A stretch of 5,528 nucleotides of DNA from Hyphomicrobiales bacterium (GTDB taxonomy: Bacteria; Pseudomonadota; Alphaproteobacteria; Rhizobiales; Beijerinckiaceae). The stretch's first letter is position 1; each line of letters starts with the position of its first letter. Below, one piece after another: positions 1 through 5,528 of the stretch. A program made the translations under genes and the position numbers. Where the stretch lies: contig PXAW01000159.1 of NCBI GenBank assembly GCA_003567055.1, forward strand, positions 1-5,528, written 5' to 3'. The notes beneath the pieces are model-generated. The model did no database searches and was not told the origin of the DNA. It saw only the letters and a list, made by a program, of their open reading frames with translations.

Positions 1-4
1 ACGA

Positions 5-21
5 ACCAATATGCGATTGGT
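5..21. promoter_or_regulatory. Perfect inverted repeat, candidate operator for the GntR regulator
   Basis: ACCAAT, a 5-nt spacer (ATGCG), then ATTGGT: two perfect 6-bp arms with 17 bp total span. It lies 54 bp upstream of the regulator's likely start and is AT-rich against its surroundings. GntR/FadR-family dimers usually bind short palindromes just upstream of their own operon, so autoregulation is the natural guess. The hexamer ACCAAT recurs at 109-114 and 373-378 inside the regulator gene. The second of these is followed, after the same spacing, by AGAGGT, a 4-of-6 match to the right arm. No convincing -35/-10 pair is visible in the 75 nt available, so the promoter may lie left of the window. 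Confidence 0.45.
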
Positions 22-60
22 CACGCTGGCATCAAGATCGGCGGCACCGCAAATCCGATG

Positions 61-65
61 AGGGG
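61..65 (+). promoter_or_regulatory. Ribosome binding site of the GntR regulator
   Basis: AGGGG, 10 nt upstream of the ATG at 76. The in-frame ATG at 58 has no purine-rich sequence upstream and itself overlaps this site, so 76 is preferred. The spacing is slightly long, so the evidence is moderate. Confidence 0.5.
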
Positions 66-75
66 ATCATCGCTC

Positions 76-816
76 ATGGCCGAGGCTGACGCCGAAACGG
101 CGCACGCTACCAATGGCGGCGACAATTCCAGCCGTGCGCTCGCGGCCCTGCGGGCACGGGTGCAGCGCATCGATCGCGATGGCGGGAAAGCCGTGCGGCT
201 TCTGCCTGAGCGGGATCTCGCGGCGGAACTGGGGATCGGGCGCCGGGCCGTGCGCCGCGCGCTGGAAGTGCTCGAAACCGAAGGGCTGATCTGGCGCCAG
301 CAGGGCAAGGGGACCTTCACCGGCCCCCGTCCGAGCGAGAATCCGGGGACAGTGAGCGCCCTCGTCGACCGAACCAATCCGCAAGAGGTTCTCGAAGCGC
401 GCATGCAGCTCGAACCCGCATTGGCCGGCCTTGCCGCCATGCGTGCCGTCCAGCAGGACGTGCGCAACATGCGCGATCTGTGCGAGCGCCTCGCCCGCGC
501 GCGCGACGATGATGCCCGCGAATTATGGGACGAGGCGCTGCACCGCACCATCGGGCGCGCTGCCGGTAACGCGCTGCTCTTCGGGCTCTACGAGATCATC
601 GAGGAAGTGCGCCGCGACGAGGCCTGGCGCAGCCTGCGCGAGCGGGCGCGCTCCAATGCGATGGTCGCGACCTATGTCGAGCAGCATGCCGCCATCGTCG
701 ATGCCATCGCCCGCCGCGATCCCGGCGCCGCCGAACAGGCGATGCGCACCCATATCGCCACGCTTCGCCGCAACATTCTCTCCCAGGACGATCAGGAGGC
801 CGGCCTTGTCGGATAA
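76..816 (+). CDS. GntR-family transcriptional regulator, FadR/FCD subfamily
   Basis: A DNA-binding, ligand-responsive regulator of 246 aa, normal for the subfamily. Residues about 20-83 form the winged helix-turn-helix, with the typical run LPERDLAAELGIG (43-55), recognition-helix region RRAVRRALEVLETEGLI (56-72) and wing QGKGTFTG (76-83). Residues about 105-235 are the all-helical FCD effector domain. It keeps the usual metal/ligand set: Asp152 and His156 in WDEALH, His204 in VEQH and His226 in MRTH, plus the conserved Gly164-Asn165. The fold is therefore likely to bind a metal and a carboxylate-bearing effector (family knowledge, not seen here). The start at 76 is chosen for its AGGGG site; the ATG at 58 would add six residues, and the frame stays open to the left edge. 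The gene ends 11 nt inside the next one, so regulator and transporter are almost surely co-transcribed. Target and effector are inferred from context only. Confidence 0.92.
   Translation: MAEADAETAHATNGGDNSSRALAALRARVQRIDRDGGKAVRLLPERDLAAELGIGRRAVRRALEVLETEGLIWRQQGKGTFTGPRPSENPGTVSALVDRTNPQEVLEARMQLEPALAGLAAMRAVQQDVRNMRDLCERLARARDDDARELWDEALHRTIGRAAGNALLFGLYEIIEEVRRDEAWRSLRERARSNAMVATYVEQHAAIVDAIARRDPGAAEQAMRTHIATLRRNILSQDDQEAGLVG
794..799 (+). promoter_or_regulatory. Perfect AGGAGG ribosome binding site for ATPase 1
   Basis: AGGAGG inside the last codons of the regulator gene, 6 nt before a TTG at 806. It decides the start of the first ATPase: the frame has much earlier ATG codons (from 431), but those lie deep within the regulator and read out of its frame. 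Confidence 0.85.
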
Positions 817-1810
817 CGCGCCCCTTCTCGAAGTCGAGGATCTCTCGATCATGATCGGCCGGCAGGCGGAAAACCTCGTCGACGGCGTGAGCTTCTCGGT
901 CATGCCCGGCGAGACCTTGTGCATCGTCGGCGAATCCGGCTGCGGCAAGTCGGTCACGGCACTGGCGCTGATGGGACTGTTGCAGACGCCGCCGGTCTCC
1001 GTCACCGGCGGGCGGGTGCGCTTCGACGGGCGCGACCTTCTGGGGCTCTCCGCCGAGGCCTGGTCGGCGCTGCGCGGCGACCGTATGGCCATGATCTTCC
1101 AGGAGCCGATGACGGCGCTCAACCCCGCCTTCACCATCGGCGACCAGATCATCGAATCGGTGATGCGCCATCGCAATATCGGCATCGACGCGGCGCGCGC
1201 GCGTGCCCTCGACATGCTGGAGCGGGTCGGCATCCCCGCCGCCCGCACCCGCCTCGATGCCTATCCCCACCAGCTCTCCGGCGGCATGCGCCAGCGCGCC
1301 ATGATCGCCATGGCGCTCGCCAATGATCCCAACCTGCTGATCGCCGACGAGCCGACCACCGCCCTCGACGTCACCATCCAGGCGCAGGTGCTGGAACTGA
1401 TCCGCGATCTCCAGCGCGAGAGCGGCACGGCCCTGATCCTGATCACGCATGATCTCGGCGTGGTCGCGGAAGTCGCCGACAAGGTCGCGGTGATGTATGC
1501 CGGGCGCATCGTCGAGGCGGCGCCGGTCGAGGCGCTGTTCAACGATCCCCAGCACCCCTACACGCTCGGCCTGATCGGCTCGCTGCCGGGCCTCGAAGCG
1601 GCTGCGCGCGGCAGCCGCCTCGCCACCATTCCCGGCCTCGTGCCGGCGCCGGAGAACATGCCGGCGGGATGCCGCTTCGCCGATCGCTGCCCCTTCGCCG
1701 ATGCGGCCTGCGCCGAAGCGCCGCCTTTGCGCGAGATCGCGCCCGGCCACGCCGTGGCGTGCCACTACGCCCCGCTCGAGGAGCATTTCGCACCGGAGAA
1801 AGCGGCATGA
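806..1810 (+). CDS. Peptide-type ABC transporter ATP-binding protein, DppD/OppD family
   Basis: One of the two cytoplasmic ATPases that power an oligopeptide/dipeptide-class importer. From the TTG start it is 334 aa ([14 protein letters not shown]...), the usual family length. Visible motifs: Walker A GESGCGKS (42-49), Q-loop Gln99 in IFQEP, signature LSGGM (157-161), Walker B LLIADEP (177-183) with catalytic Glu182, D-loop TALD (185-188), and switch His215 in THD. The LSGGM signature and [10 protein letters not shown] run are typical of the DppD side rather than DppF. The C-terminal oligopeptide-ABC extension has HPYT (250-253) and four cysteines (C289, C295, C302, C319), the pattern that holds a [4Fe-4S] cluster in structurally studied DppD/OppD proteins. 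The gene overlaps the regulator by 11 nt and the next ATPase by 4 nt, indicating translational coupling. The substrate cannot be read from an ATPase. Confidence 0.95.
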   Translation: MSDNAPLLEVEDLSIMIGRQAENLVDGVSFSVMPGETLCIVGESGCGKSVTALALMGLLQTPPVSVTGGRVRFDGRDLLGLSAEAWSALRGDRMAMIFQEPMTALNPAFTIGDQIIESVMRHRNIGIDAARARALDMLERVGIPAARTRLDAYPHQLSGGMRQRAMIAMALANDPNLLIADEPTTALDVTIQAQVLELIRDLQRESGTALILITHDLGVVAEVADKVAVMYAGRIVEAAPVEALFNDPQHPYTLGLIGSLPGLEAAARGSRLATIPGLVPAPENMPAGCRFADRCPFADAACAEAPPLREIAPGHAVACHYAPLEEHFAPEKAA

Positions 1811-3000
1811 GCGCAGCCGAGATCATGAGCGAAAACACCGCAACGCAGCAGGAAACGGCGCGGGATACGCCGCTGATCGAGGCGCGCGGGCTGCGCAAGC
1901 ATTTCGTGACGAAGCGCCCGCTCTTCGGCAAGCCCACGGTGGTGCGCGCCGTCGACGGCGTCGATCTCAGCGTGCGCCGGGGCGAGACCTTCTCGATCGT
2001 CGGCGAATCGGGCTGCGGCAAGTCCACCCTCGCGCGGCTCTTGATCCGCCTGCTCGATCCGAGCGAGGGCTCGGTGATCTATGACGGCAAGGACATCGCC
2101 GCCTTGCCCGAAGGCGAGATGCGCCGCCTGCGCAGCGATCTGCAATTCATCTTCCAGGACCCGTTCTCCTCGCTCAATCCGCGCATGACCATCGGCGGGC
2201 TGGTCGAGGAACCGATGCGCGCCCACGGCATCCATGATTCGAAGGAGCGTCGCGCCGAGGTCGCCAAGCTCCTGCGGCGGGTCGGGCTGCGGCCGGAATA
2301 TGCCGATCGCTATCCGCATGAATTCTCCGGCGGCCAGCGCCAGCGCATCGGCATCGCCCGCGCCCTCGCCACGGGCCCCAAGCTCCTGATCGGCGACGAG
2401 CCGGTCTCGGCGCTCGACGTCTCGGTCCAGGCGCAGGTGATCAACCTGCTGGAGGATCTCAAGGAGGAGTTCGGCCTCACCCTGATCGTGATCGCCCACG
2501 ATCTCGCCGTGGTGCGCCACATGAGCGACCGGGTCGGCGTGATGTATCTGGGCGAGCTCGTCGAGGTCGGCGAAGCGGAAGACTTCTTCGCCGCGCCGCT
2601 GCATCCGTATTCGCGCGCCCTGCTCGCGGCAATTCCCGCTCCCGATCCCGCGCGCCGGCACGATGGCGCGCGACCGACCCTGACGGGGGATATCCCAAAC
2701 CCGGTCGCACCGCCGCCGGGATGCCGCTTCCATACGCGCTGCCCCTTCGCCGATGCGCGCTGCCGGACAGAGCGCCCGGTGCTGCGGCCCGCAGGCGAAG
2801 GGCGCGCCGTCGCCTGCCATCATTTCGAGACGCTGGAGCCGGCCGAAGGCCTGCCCCCGCCGCCCGCGCGCAGCCCGCGTGTGGAACAGCGCTTTGCCCT
2901 GTATCGGGCACGGAGCGCCAGACAGACCCCGACAAGGGGCGCAACCCCTGAGGAATCAGGCCCGGGGATACCCGGTTCGCAAGCCGCACCGGAAAACTGA
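1807..3000 (+). CDS. Peptide-type ABC transporter ATP-binding protein, DppF/OppF family, with extended C-terminus
   Basis: Second ATPase of the importer, 397 aa, against about 320-350 for most relatives. The ATG sits in an ATGA overlap with ATPase 1, with GGAGA 7 nt upstream (1795-1799); a second in-frame ATG lies at 1825. Motifs: Walker [10 protein letters not shown] (66-74), Q-loop Gln117 in [10 protein letters not shown] (typical of DppF), signature FSGGQ (173-177), Walker B LLIGDEP (193-199) with catalytic Glu198, D-loop SALD (201-204), and switch His231 in AHD. The oligopeptide-ABC C-terminal region has HPYS (266-269) and cysteines C306, C312, C319 and C337, spaced as in ATPase 1. Both ATPases keep a catalytic Glu, so both ATP sites should be active. 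After about residue 371 comes a Pro/Gly/Arg-rich tail with codons rare in this operon (AGA, ACA, AGG, CCT, TCA, GGG, ATA, CAA), possibly former non-coding sequence. Function is clear; the tail is not. Confidence 0.94.
   Translation: MSAAEIMSENTATQQETARDTPLIEARGLRKHFVTKRPLFGKPTVVRAVDGVDLSVRRGETFSIVGESGCGKSTLARLLIRLLDPSEGSVIYDGKDIAALPEGEMRRLRSDLQFIFQDPFSSLNPRMTIGGLVEEPMRAHGIHDSKERRAEVAKLLRRVGLRPEYADRYPHEFSGGQRQRIGIARALATGPKLLIGDEPVSALDVSVQAQVINLLEDLKEEFGLTLIVIAHDLAVVRHMSDRVGVMYLGELVEVGEAEDFFAAPLHPYSRALLAAIPAPDPARRHDGARPTLTGDIPNPVAPPPGCRFHTRCPFADARCRTERPVLRPAGEGRAVACHHFETLEPAEGLPPPPARSPRVEQRFALYRARSARQTPTRGATPEESGPGIPGSQAAPEN
2935..2975 (+). other. Cluster of three short stem-loops at the 3' end of ATPase 2
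   Basis: Three consecutive potential RNA hairpins lie within the last codons of ATPase 2. They are AGGGG/CCCCT (2935-2939 with 2945-2949, loop CGCAA), CCTGA/TCAGG (2947-2951 with 2956-2960, GNRA-type loop GGAA) and CCGGG/CCCGG (2962-2966 with 2971-2975, loop GATA). The first two share bases 2947-2949, so they are alternatives; the second and third can form together, one nucleotide apart. They sit 62 nt or more upstream of the binding-protein start. No U-tract follows. They could slow mRNA decay or translation, or be chance in GC-rich DNA. I do not recognise a known riboswitch. Confidence 0.3.
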
Positions 3001-3037
3001 CGAAAAACGGATCCAAGAGGACCAGAGGAGAGAAACC

Positions 3038-4549
3038 ATGAGATTCATGCAGACAGTCGGGGCCGCCGCCCTGATCGCCGCGATGGCGGCGAGCGCTCAG
3101 GCGCAGGAACTGCGCATCGGCCTGCAGGACGATGCCGACGTGCTCGACACCGATCAGTCGCGCACCTTCGTCGGGCGTATCGTCTATACCGCGCTTTGCG
3201 ACAAGCTCGTTGATATCGACCCTGATCTCAACATCGTCCCCCAGCTCGCGACCGACTGGAGCTGGTCCGACGACGAGACCGAGCTGACCATGAGCCTGCG
3301 CGAAGGCGTCGTCTTCCATGACGGCACGCCGTTCAACGCCGATGCCGTGGTCGCCAATATCGACCGCAGCCAGAACCTGCCCGAGAGCCGCCGCAAGTCG
3401 GAAGTCGCTTCGATCAGCGCCGTGGAAGCGGTGGACGCGTTCACCGTGCGCTTCACGCTCAATGCCCCCGATGCGACGCTGCTCGCCCAGCTCTCCGACC
3501 GCGCCGGCATGATGATCTCGCCGACGGCGGCGGAGGAAATGGGTGTCGATTTCGGCTCGGCCCCGGTCTGCTCCGGCCCGTTCCGCTTCGTCGAGCGCGT
3601 CCAGCAGGACCGCATCGCCCTGGAGCGTTTCGATGATTACTGGAACGCCGACGCGATCCACCTCGATGCGGTCACCTTCCTGCCCATCCCCGACACGACC
3701 GTGCGCCTGGCAAACCTGCGCGCCGGCGATCTCGACATGATCGAGCGCCTCGCGGCCACCGATCTGGCCAGCGCCCGGGCCGATGCCAACCTCACGGTGG
3801 AAGACATCACCGCGCTCGGCTATCAGGGCATCACCATGAATGTGGGCAACGGCCCGCGTTCCGAGGAGCCCTTCGGCCAGGATGCGCGTCTGCGTCAGGC
3901 GCTGAGCCTGTCGATCGACCGCAATGCGCTGAACCAGGTCGTCTTCGAGGGCGCCTTCACGCCGGGCAACCAGCCGGTGCCTCCGGGCGCGACCTTCTAT
4001 GATGCGCGCTTCCCGGTTCCCGAGCGGGATGTCGAGGCTGCCCGTGCACTGCTCGCCGAAGCCGGCTTCGCCGACGGCGTCGAGATCACCGTGCAGGTGG
4101 CCAACAACCCGGTCCAGACCCAGGTCATGGAAGTGGTTCAGGCCATGGCCGCCGAAGCGGGTATCGATATCAGCATCCGCGCCACCGAATTCGCCACGCT
4201 GCTCCAGCAGCAGACGGCGGGTGAGTACCAGGGCAGCCAGGTCGGCTGGTCGGGCCGCACGGATGTCGACGGCAATATCCACCAGTTCGTGACCTGCGAA
4301 GGCGGCATCAACGATTCCGGCTTCTGCGATCCGCGCGTGGACGAGCTGCTCGACCGGGCCCGCACCTCGAACGATCCGCAGGTGCGCAAGGAAGCCTATG
4401 ACGCGTCCCGCGAGATCCTCAATGAGGAACTGCCGATCATCTATCTCTACCACCCGAGCTGGATCTGGGCGATGAGCGCCAATCTGGAAGGCTTCACCGC
4501 CTATCCGGACGGCATGATCCGCCTCGAGGGCGTGCGCTTCACCGACTGA
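3038..4549 (+). CDS. Periplasmic substrate-binding protein, SBP family 5 (peptide/glutathione-type)
   Basis: Secreted receptor that binds the ligand and delivers it to the permeases; 503 aa, normal for the family. The ATG has AGGAG (3026-3030) 7 nt upstream. Residues 1-22 are a Sec signal peptide: Arg2, a hydrophobic core about 7-18, and cleavage after Ala-Gln-Ala (20-22). There is no lipobox cysteine, so the mature protein should be soluble in the periplasm. The family-5 entry block is clear: YTALCDKLVDIDPDLNIVPQ (50-69), then LATDWSWSDD (70-79) and the VVFHDGTPFNADAV run (91-104). Later landmarks are SGPFRF (179-184), RLRQALSLSIDRNAL (284-298), CDPRVDELLDRAR (430-442) and the closing IYLYHPSWIWAMSANLEGF (468-486). 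Mature cysteines are C54, C178, C420 and C430; C420 and C430 are close enough to form a disulfide. The 37-nt gap before it contains only the ribosome binding site. The family takes up peptides, glutathione, opines, metal complexes and sugars, so the substrate stays open. Confidence 0.94.
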   Translation: MRFMQTVGAAALIAAMAASAQAQELRIGLQDDADVLDTDQSRTFVGRIVYTALCDKLVDIDPDLNIVPQLATDWSWSDDETELTMSLREGVVFHDGTPFNADAVVANIDRSQNLPESRRKSEVASISAVEAVDAFTVRFTLNAPDATLLAQLSDRAGMMISPTAAEEMGVDFGSAPVCSGPFRFVERVQQDRIALERFDDYWNADAIHLDAVTFLPIPDTTVRLANLRAGDLDMIERLAATDLASARADANLTVEDITALGYQGITMNVGNGPRSEEPFGQDARLRQALSLSIDRNALNQVVFEGAFTPGNQPVPPGATFYDARFPVPERDVEAARALLAEAGFADGVEITVQVANNPVQTQVMEVVQAMAAEAGIDISIRATEFATLLQQQTAGEYQGSQVGWSGRTDVDGNIHQFVTCEGGINDSGFCDPRVDELLDRARTSNDPQVRKEAYDASREILNEELPIIYLYHPSWIWAMSANLEGFTAYPDGMIRLEGVRFTD

Positions 4550-4567
4550 AGCCAGATGCGACGACAC

Positions 4568-4594
4568 GATCCCGGCGCCTGATGCGCCGGGATC
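4568..4594 (+). terminator. Perfect 11-bp hairpin between binding protein and permease
   Basis: GATCCCGGCGC, loop CTGAT, GCGCCGGGATC: an 11-bp stem with no mismatch, starting 18 nt after the binding-protein stop. No T-run follows, so it is not a classical intrinsic terminator. Because the permease lacks its own obvious promoter, the hairpin more likely causes partial termination or protects the 3' end of the upstream message. Either would keep the binding protein in excess over the membrane subunits, as is common in binding-protein-dependent importers. The role is inferred. Confidence 0.6.
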
Positions 4595-4597
4595 ACC

Positions 4598-4616
4598 CCC
4601 GCCCGTCAGGGGCGGG
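4598..4616 (+). terminator. Second GC-only hairpin, directly downstream of the first
   Basis: CCCGCCC (4598-4604), loop GTCAG, GGGCGGG (4610-4616): a 7-bp all-GC stem only 3 nt after the 11-bp hairpin. It ends 15 nt before the permease ribosome binding site, so it should not block translation initiation. Again no T-run follows. The two probably act together as a processing or stability element. Confidence 0.5.
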
Positions 4617-4645
4617 CCGAACACGTTCACCGGAAGGCGCCCGTC

Positions 4646-5528
4646 ATGCTCGCATTCATCGGCCGCAGATTGCTGATCGCCATACCGACGATCTTCATGA
4701 TCTCCGTCTTCGTCTTTCTGCTGCAGAAGCTTCTGCCCGGGGACCCGGTGCTGGCGCTGGCCGGCGAGGACCGCGATCCGGCGACGCTGGAAGCCCTGCG
4801 CGAGATGTATCATCTCAACGAACCGCTGGTGGTGCAGTATTTCTACTGGATCAGCGGCGTGGTGCAGGGTGATCTCGGCATCTCGCTGCGCACCAACCAG
4901 CCGGTTACGTCGCTGATCGCGGAAAAGCTCCCCGTGACCTTCCAGCTCGCGGTGATGGCGCTGATCTTCGCTGTCGGCATCGGCGTGCCGATGGGCATTC
5001 TCTCGGCGGTCTACAAAGGCAGCTGGCTCGATTATGTCGCCAATTTCGTGGCTCTTTCCGGGCTCTCGATCCCGAATTTCTGGCTCGGTATCCTTCTGAT
5101 CCTGCTGGTCTCGGTCAATCTCGGCTGGCTGCCGGCCTCGGGCTACCGGCCCTTCACGGTCGATCCGGTGCGCTCGATCGAGACCATGCTGATGCCCGCC
5201 TTCGTGCTCGGCACGGCGCTCGCAGCCACGCTGATGCGCCATACACGCAGCGCCATGCTGTCCGTCCTGAAATCCGATTATGTCCGCACCGCCCGCGCCA
5301 AGGGCCTGCGCGAACGCGTCGTCATCATGAAGCACGCCCTGCGCAACGCGCTGGTGCCGGTGGTGACGGTCTCGGCTTTGCTCTTCGGTGAATTGCTCGC
5401 AGGCGCCGTGCTGACCGAGCAGATCTTCACCATCCCGGGCTTCGGCAAGCTCGTCGTCGATGCCGTGTTCAACCGCGATTACGCCGTGGTGCAGGGCATC
5501 GTGCTCGTCACCGCCGTCGGCTTCATCC
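4646..5528 (+). CDS. Peptide-type ABC transporter permease, DppB/OppB family (partial, runs off right edge)
   Basis: Inner-membrane subunit forming half of the translocation path. The first 294 codons are visible with no stop; family members are about 305-335 aa, so only the last few tens of residues are missing. The ATG has GGAAGG (4632-4637) 8 nt upstream. The N-terminus MLAFIGRRLLIAIPTIFMIS, with a first membrane segment at about 9-29, and the LPGDP motif (30-34) are DppB hallmarks. Further hydrophobic segments lie at about 98-122, 132-158, 182-197, 237-258 and from 280 on. The cytoplasmic EAA loop that docks on the ATPases is DYVRTARAKGLRERVV...HALRNALVP (211-238). The typical periplasmic-end run EQIFTIPGFGKLVVDAV follows at 258-274. 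The 96-nt gap upstream holds two hairpins and no visible promoter, so it is likely read from the upstream operon. A DppC-type partner is expected next. Confidence 0.94.
   Translation, partial: MLAFIGRRLLIAIPTIFMISVFVFLLQKLLPGDPVLALAGEDRDPATLEALREMYHLNEPLVVQYFYWISGVVQGDLGISLRTNQPVTSLIAEKLPVTFQLAVMALIFAVGIGVPMGILSAVYKGSWLDYVANFVALSGLSIPNFWLGILLILLVSVNLGWLPASGYRPFTVDPVRSIETMLMPAFVLGTALAATLMRHTRSAMLSVLKSDYVRTARAKGLRERVVIMKHALRNALVPVVTVSALLFGELLAGAVLTEQIFTIPGFGKLVVDAVFNRDYAVVQGIVLVTAVGFI

Noticed and set aside
41..50. GCGG-CA-CCGC dyad before the regulator
   Set aside because: Four-base GC arms are expected by chance in DNA this GC-rich.
1..75. End of an upstream gene or an extended regulator N-terminus
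   Set aside because: Frames 1 and 3 are open to the left edge and frame 2 stops at 59-61, but under 75 nt is too little to support a coding call, and the regulator is already full length from 76.
431..805. N-terminal extension of ATPase 1 back to the ATG at 431
   Set aside because: It overlaps the conserved regulator in another frame, reads as Arg/Pro/Ser-rich shadow sequence, and lacks the AGGAGG site that the TTG at 806 has.
1685..2757. A 21-bp exact direct repeat (1685-1705 and 2737-2757), and near-identical Walker A stretches (about 908-951 and 1981-2023)
   Set aside because: Both copies encode the same conserved motifs in the two paralogous ATPases (RCPFADA and GESGCGKS), so shared ancestry and codon bias explain them; not a mobile or regulatory repeat.
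2753..3037. N-terminal extension of the binding protein into ATPase 2
   Set aside because: The ATG at 3038 has a good ribosome binding site and is followed at once by a textbook signal peptide; the extension is out of frame with ATPase 2 and has no signal features.
4619..4628. GAAC-AC-GTTC dyad before the permease
   Set aside because: Only four-base arms around a non-palindromic centre; too short to support a binding site.
2477..5335. A 952-codon open frame on the minus strand, and similar long ones at 596-1786 and 1765-2823
   Set aside because: Each lies in register with the codons of the sense genes. The 2477-5335 frame matches both binding protein and permease, which happen to share a frame. 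A stop would need TTA, CTA or TCA as a sense codon, and these are nearly absent in such GC-rich genes. The predicted proteins are His/Arg/Asp/Gly-rich with no family features.

Overview
This window is GC-rich, tightly packed, Gram-negative bacterial DNA. Strong G/C preference at third codon positions, overlapping genes, a FadR-type GntR regulator beside a peptide-type ABC transporter, and the protein sequences themselves suggest an alphaproteobacterium, probably of the Hyphomicrobiales (Rhizobiales). That placement is by eye only.

All five genes lie on the + strand and look like one operon: a GntR/FCD repressor-type regulator (76-816); two ABC ATPases of the DppD/OppD and DppF/OppF kind (806-1810 and 1807-3000); a secreted periplasmic binding protein of SBP family 5 (3038-4549); and a DppB/OppB-type inner-membrane permease that runs off the right edge (4646-5528+). 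The first three genes overlap: 11 nt between regulator and ATPase 1, 4 nt (ATGA) between ATPase 1 and ATPase 2. Gaps are then 37 nt before the binding protein and 96 nt before the permease. The second permease (DppC type) is expected just past the right edge.

Proposed working: the binding protein captures a small peptide or peptide-like ligand in the periplasm, the permease pair carries it across the inner membrane, and the two ATPases drive transport. The regulator, which keeps all four metal-ligand residues of an FCD domain, probably senses the ligand or a catabolite and controls the operon through a 17-bp perfect inverted repeat at 5-21. Nothing here identifies the substrate.

Non-coding signals are the candidate operator at 5-21, a perfect AGGAGG ribosome binding site that fixes a TTG start for ATPase 1, a cluster of short stem-loops at the 3' end of the second ATPase gene, and two GC-rich hairpins between binding protein and permease. 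There is no gene-free stretch over 300 bases, and no RNA gene, mobile element or CRISPR array was seen. This is mostly an ordinary transport operon. The points worth a second look are the gene order (ATPases first), the codon-atypical C-terminal tail of ATPase 2, the hairpin pair and the operator-like palindrome. I found no sign of a wholly new system.
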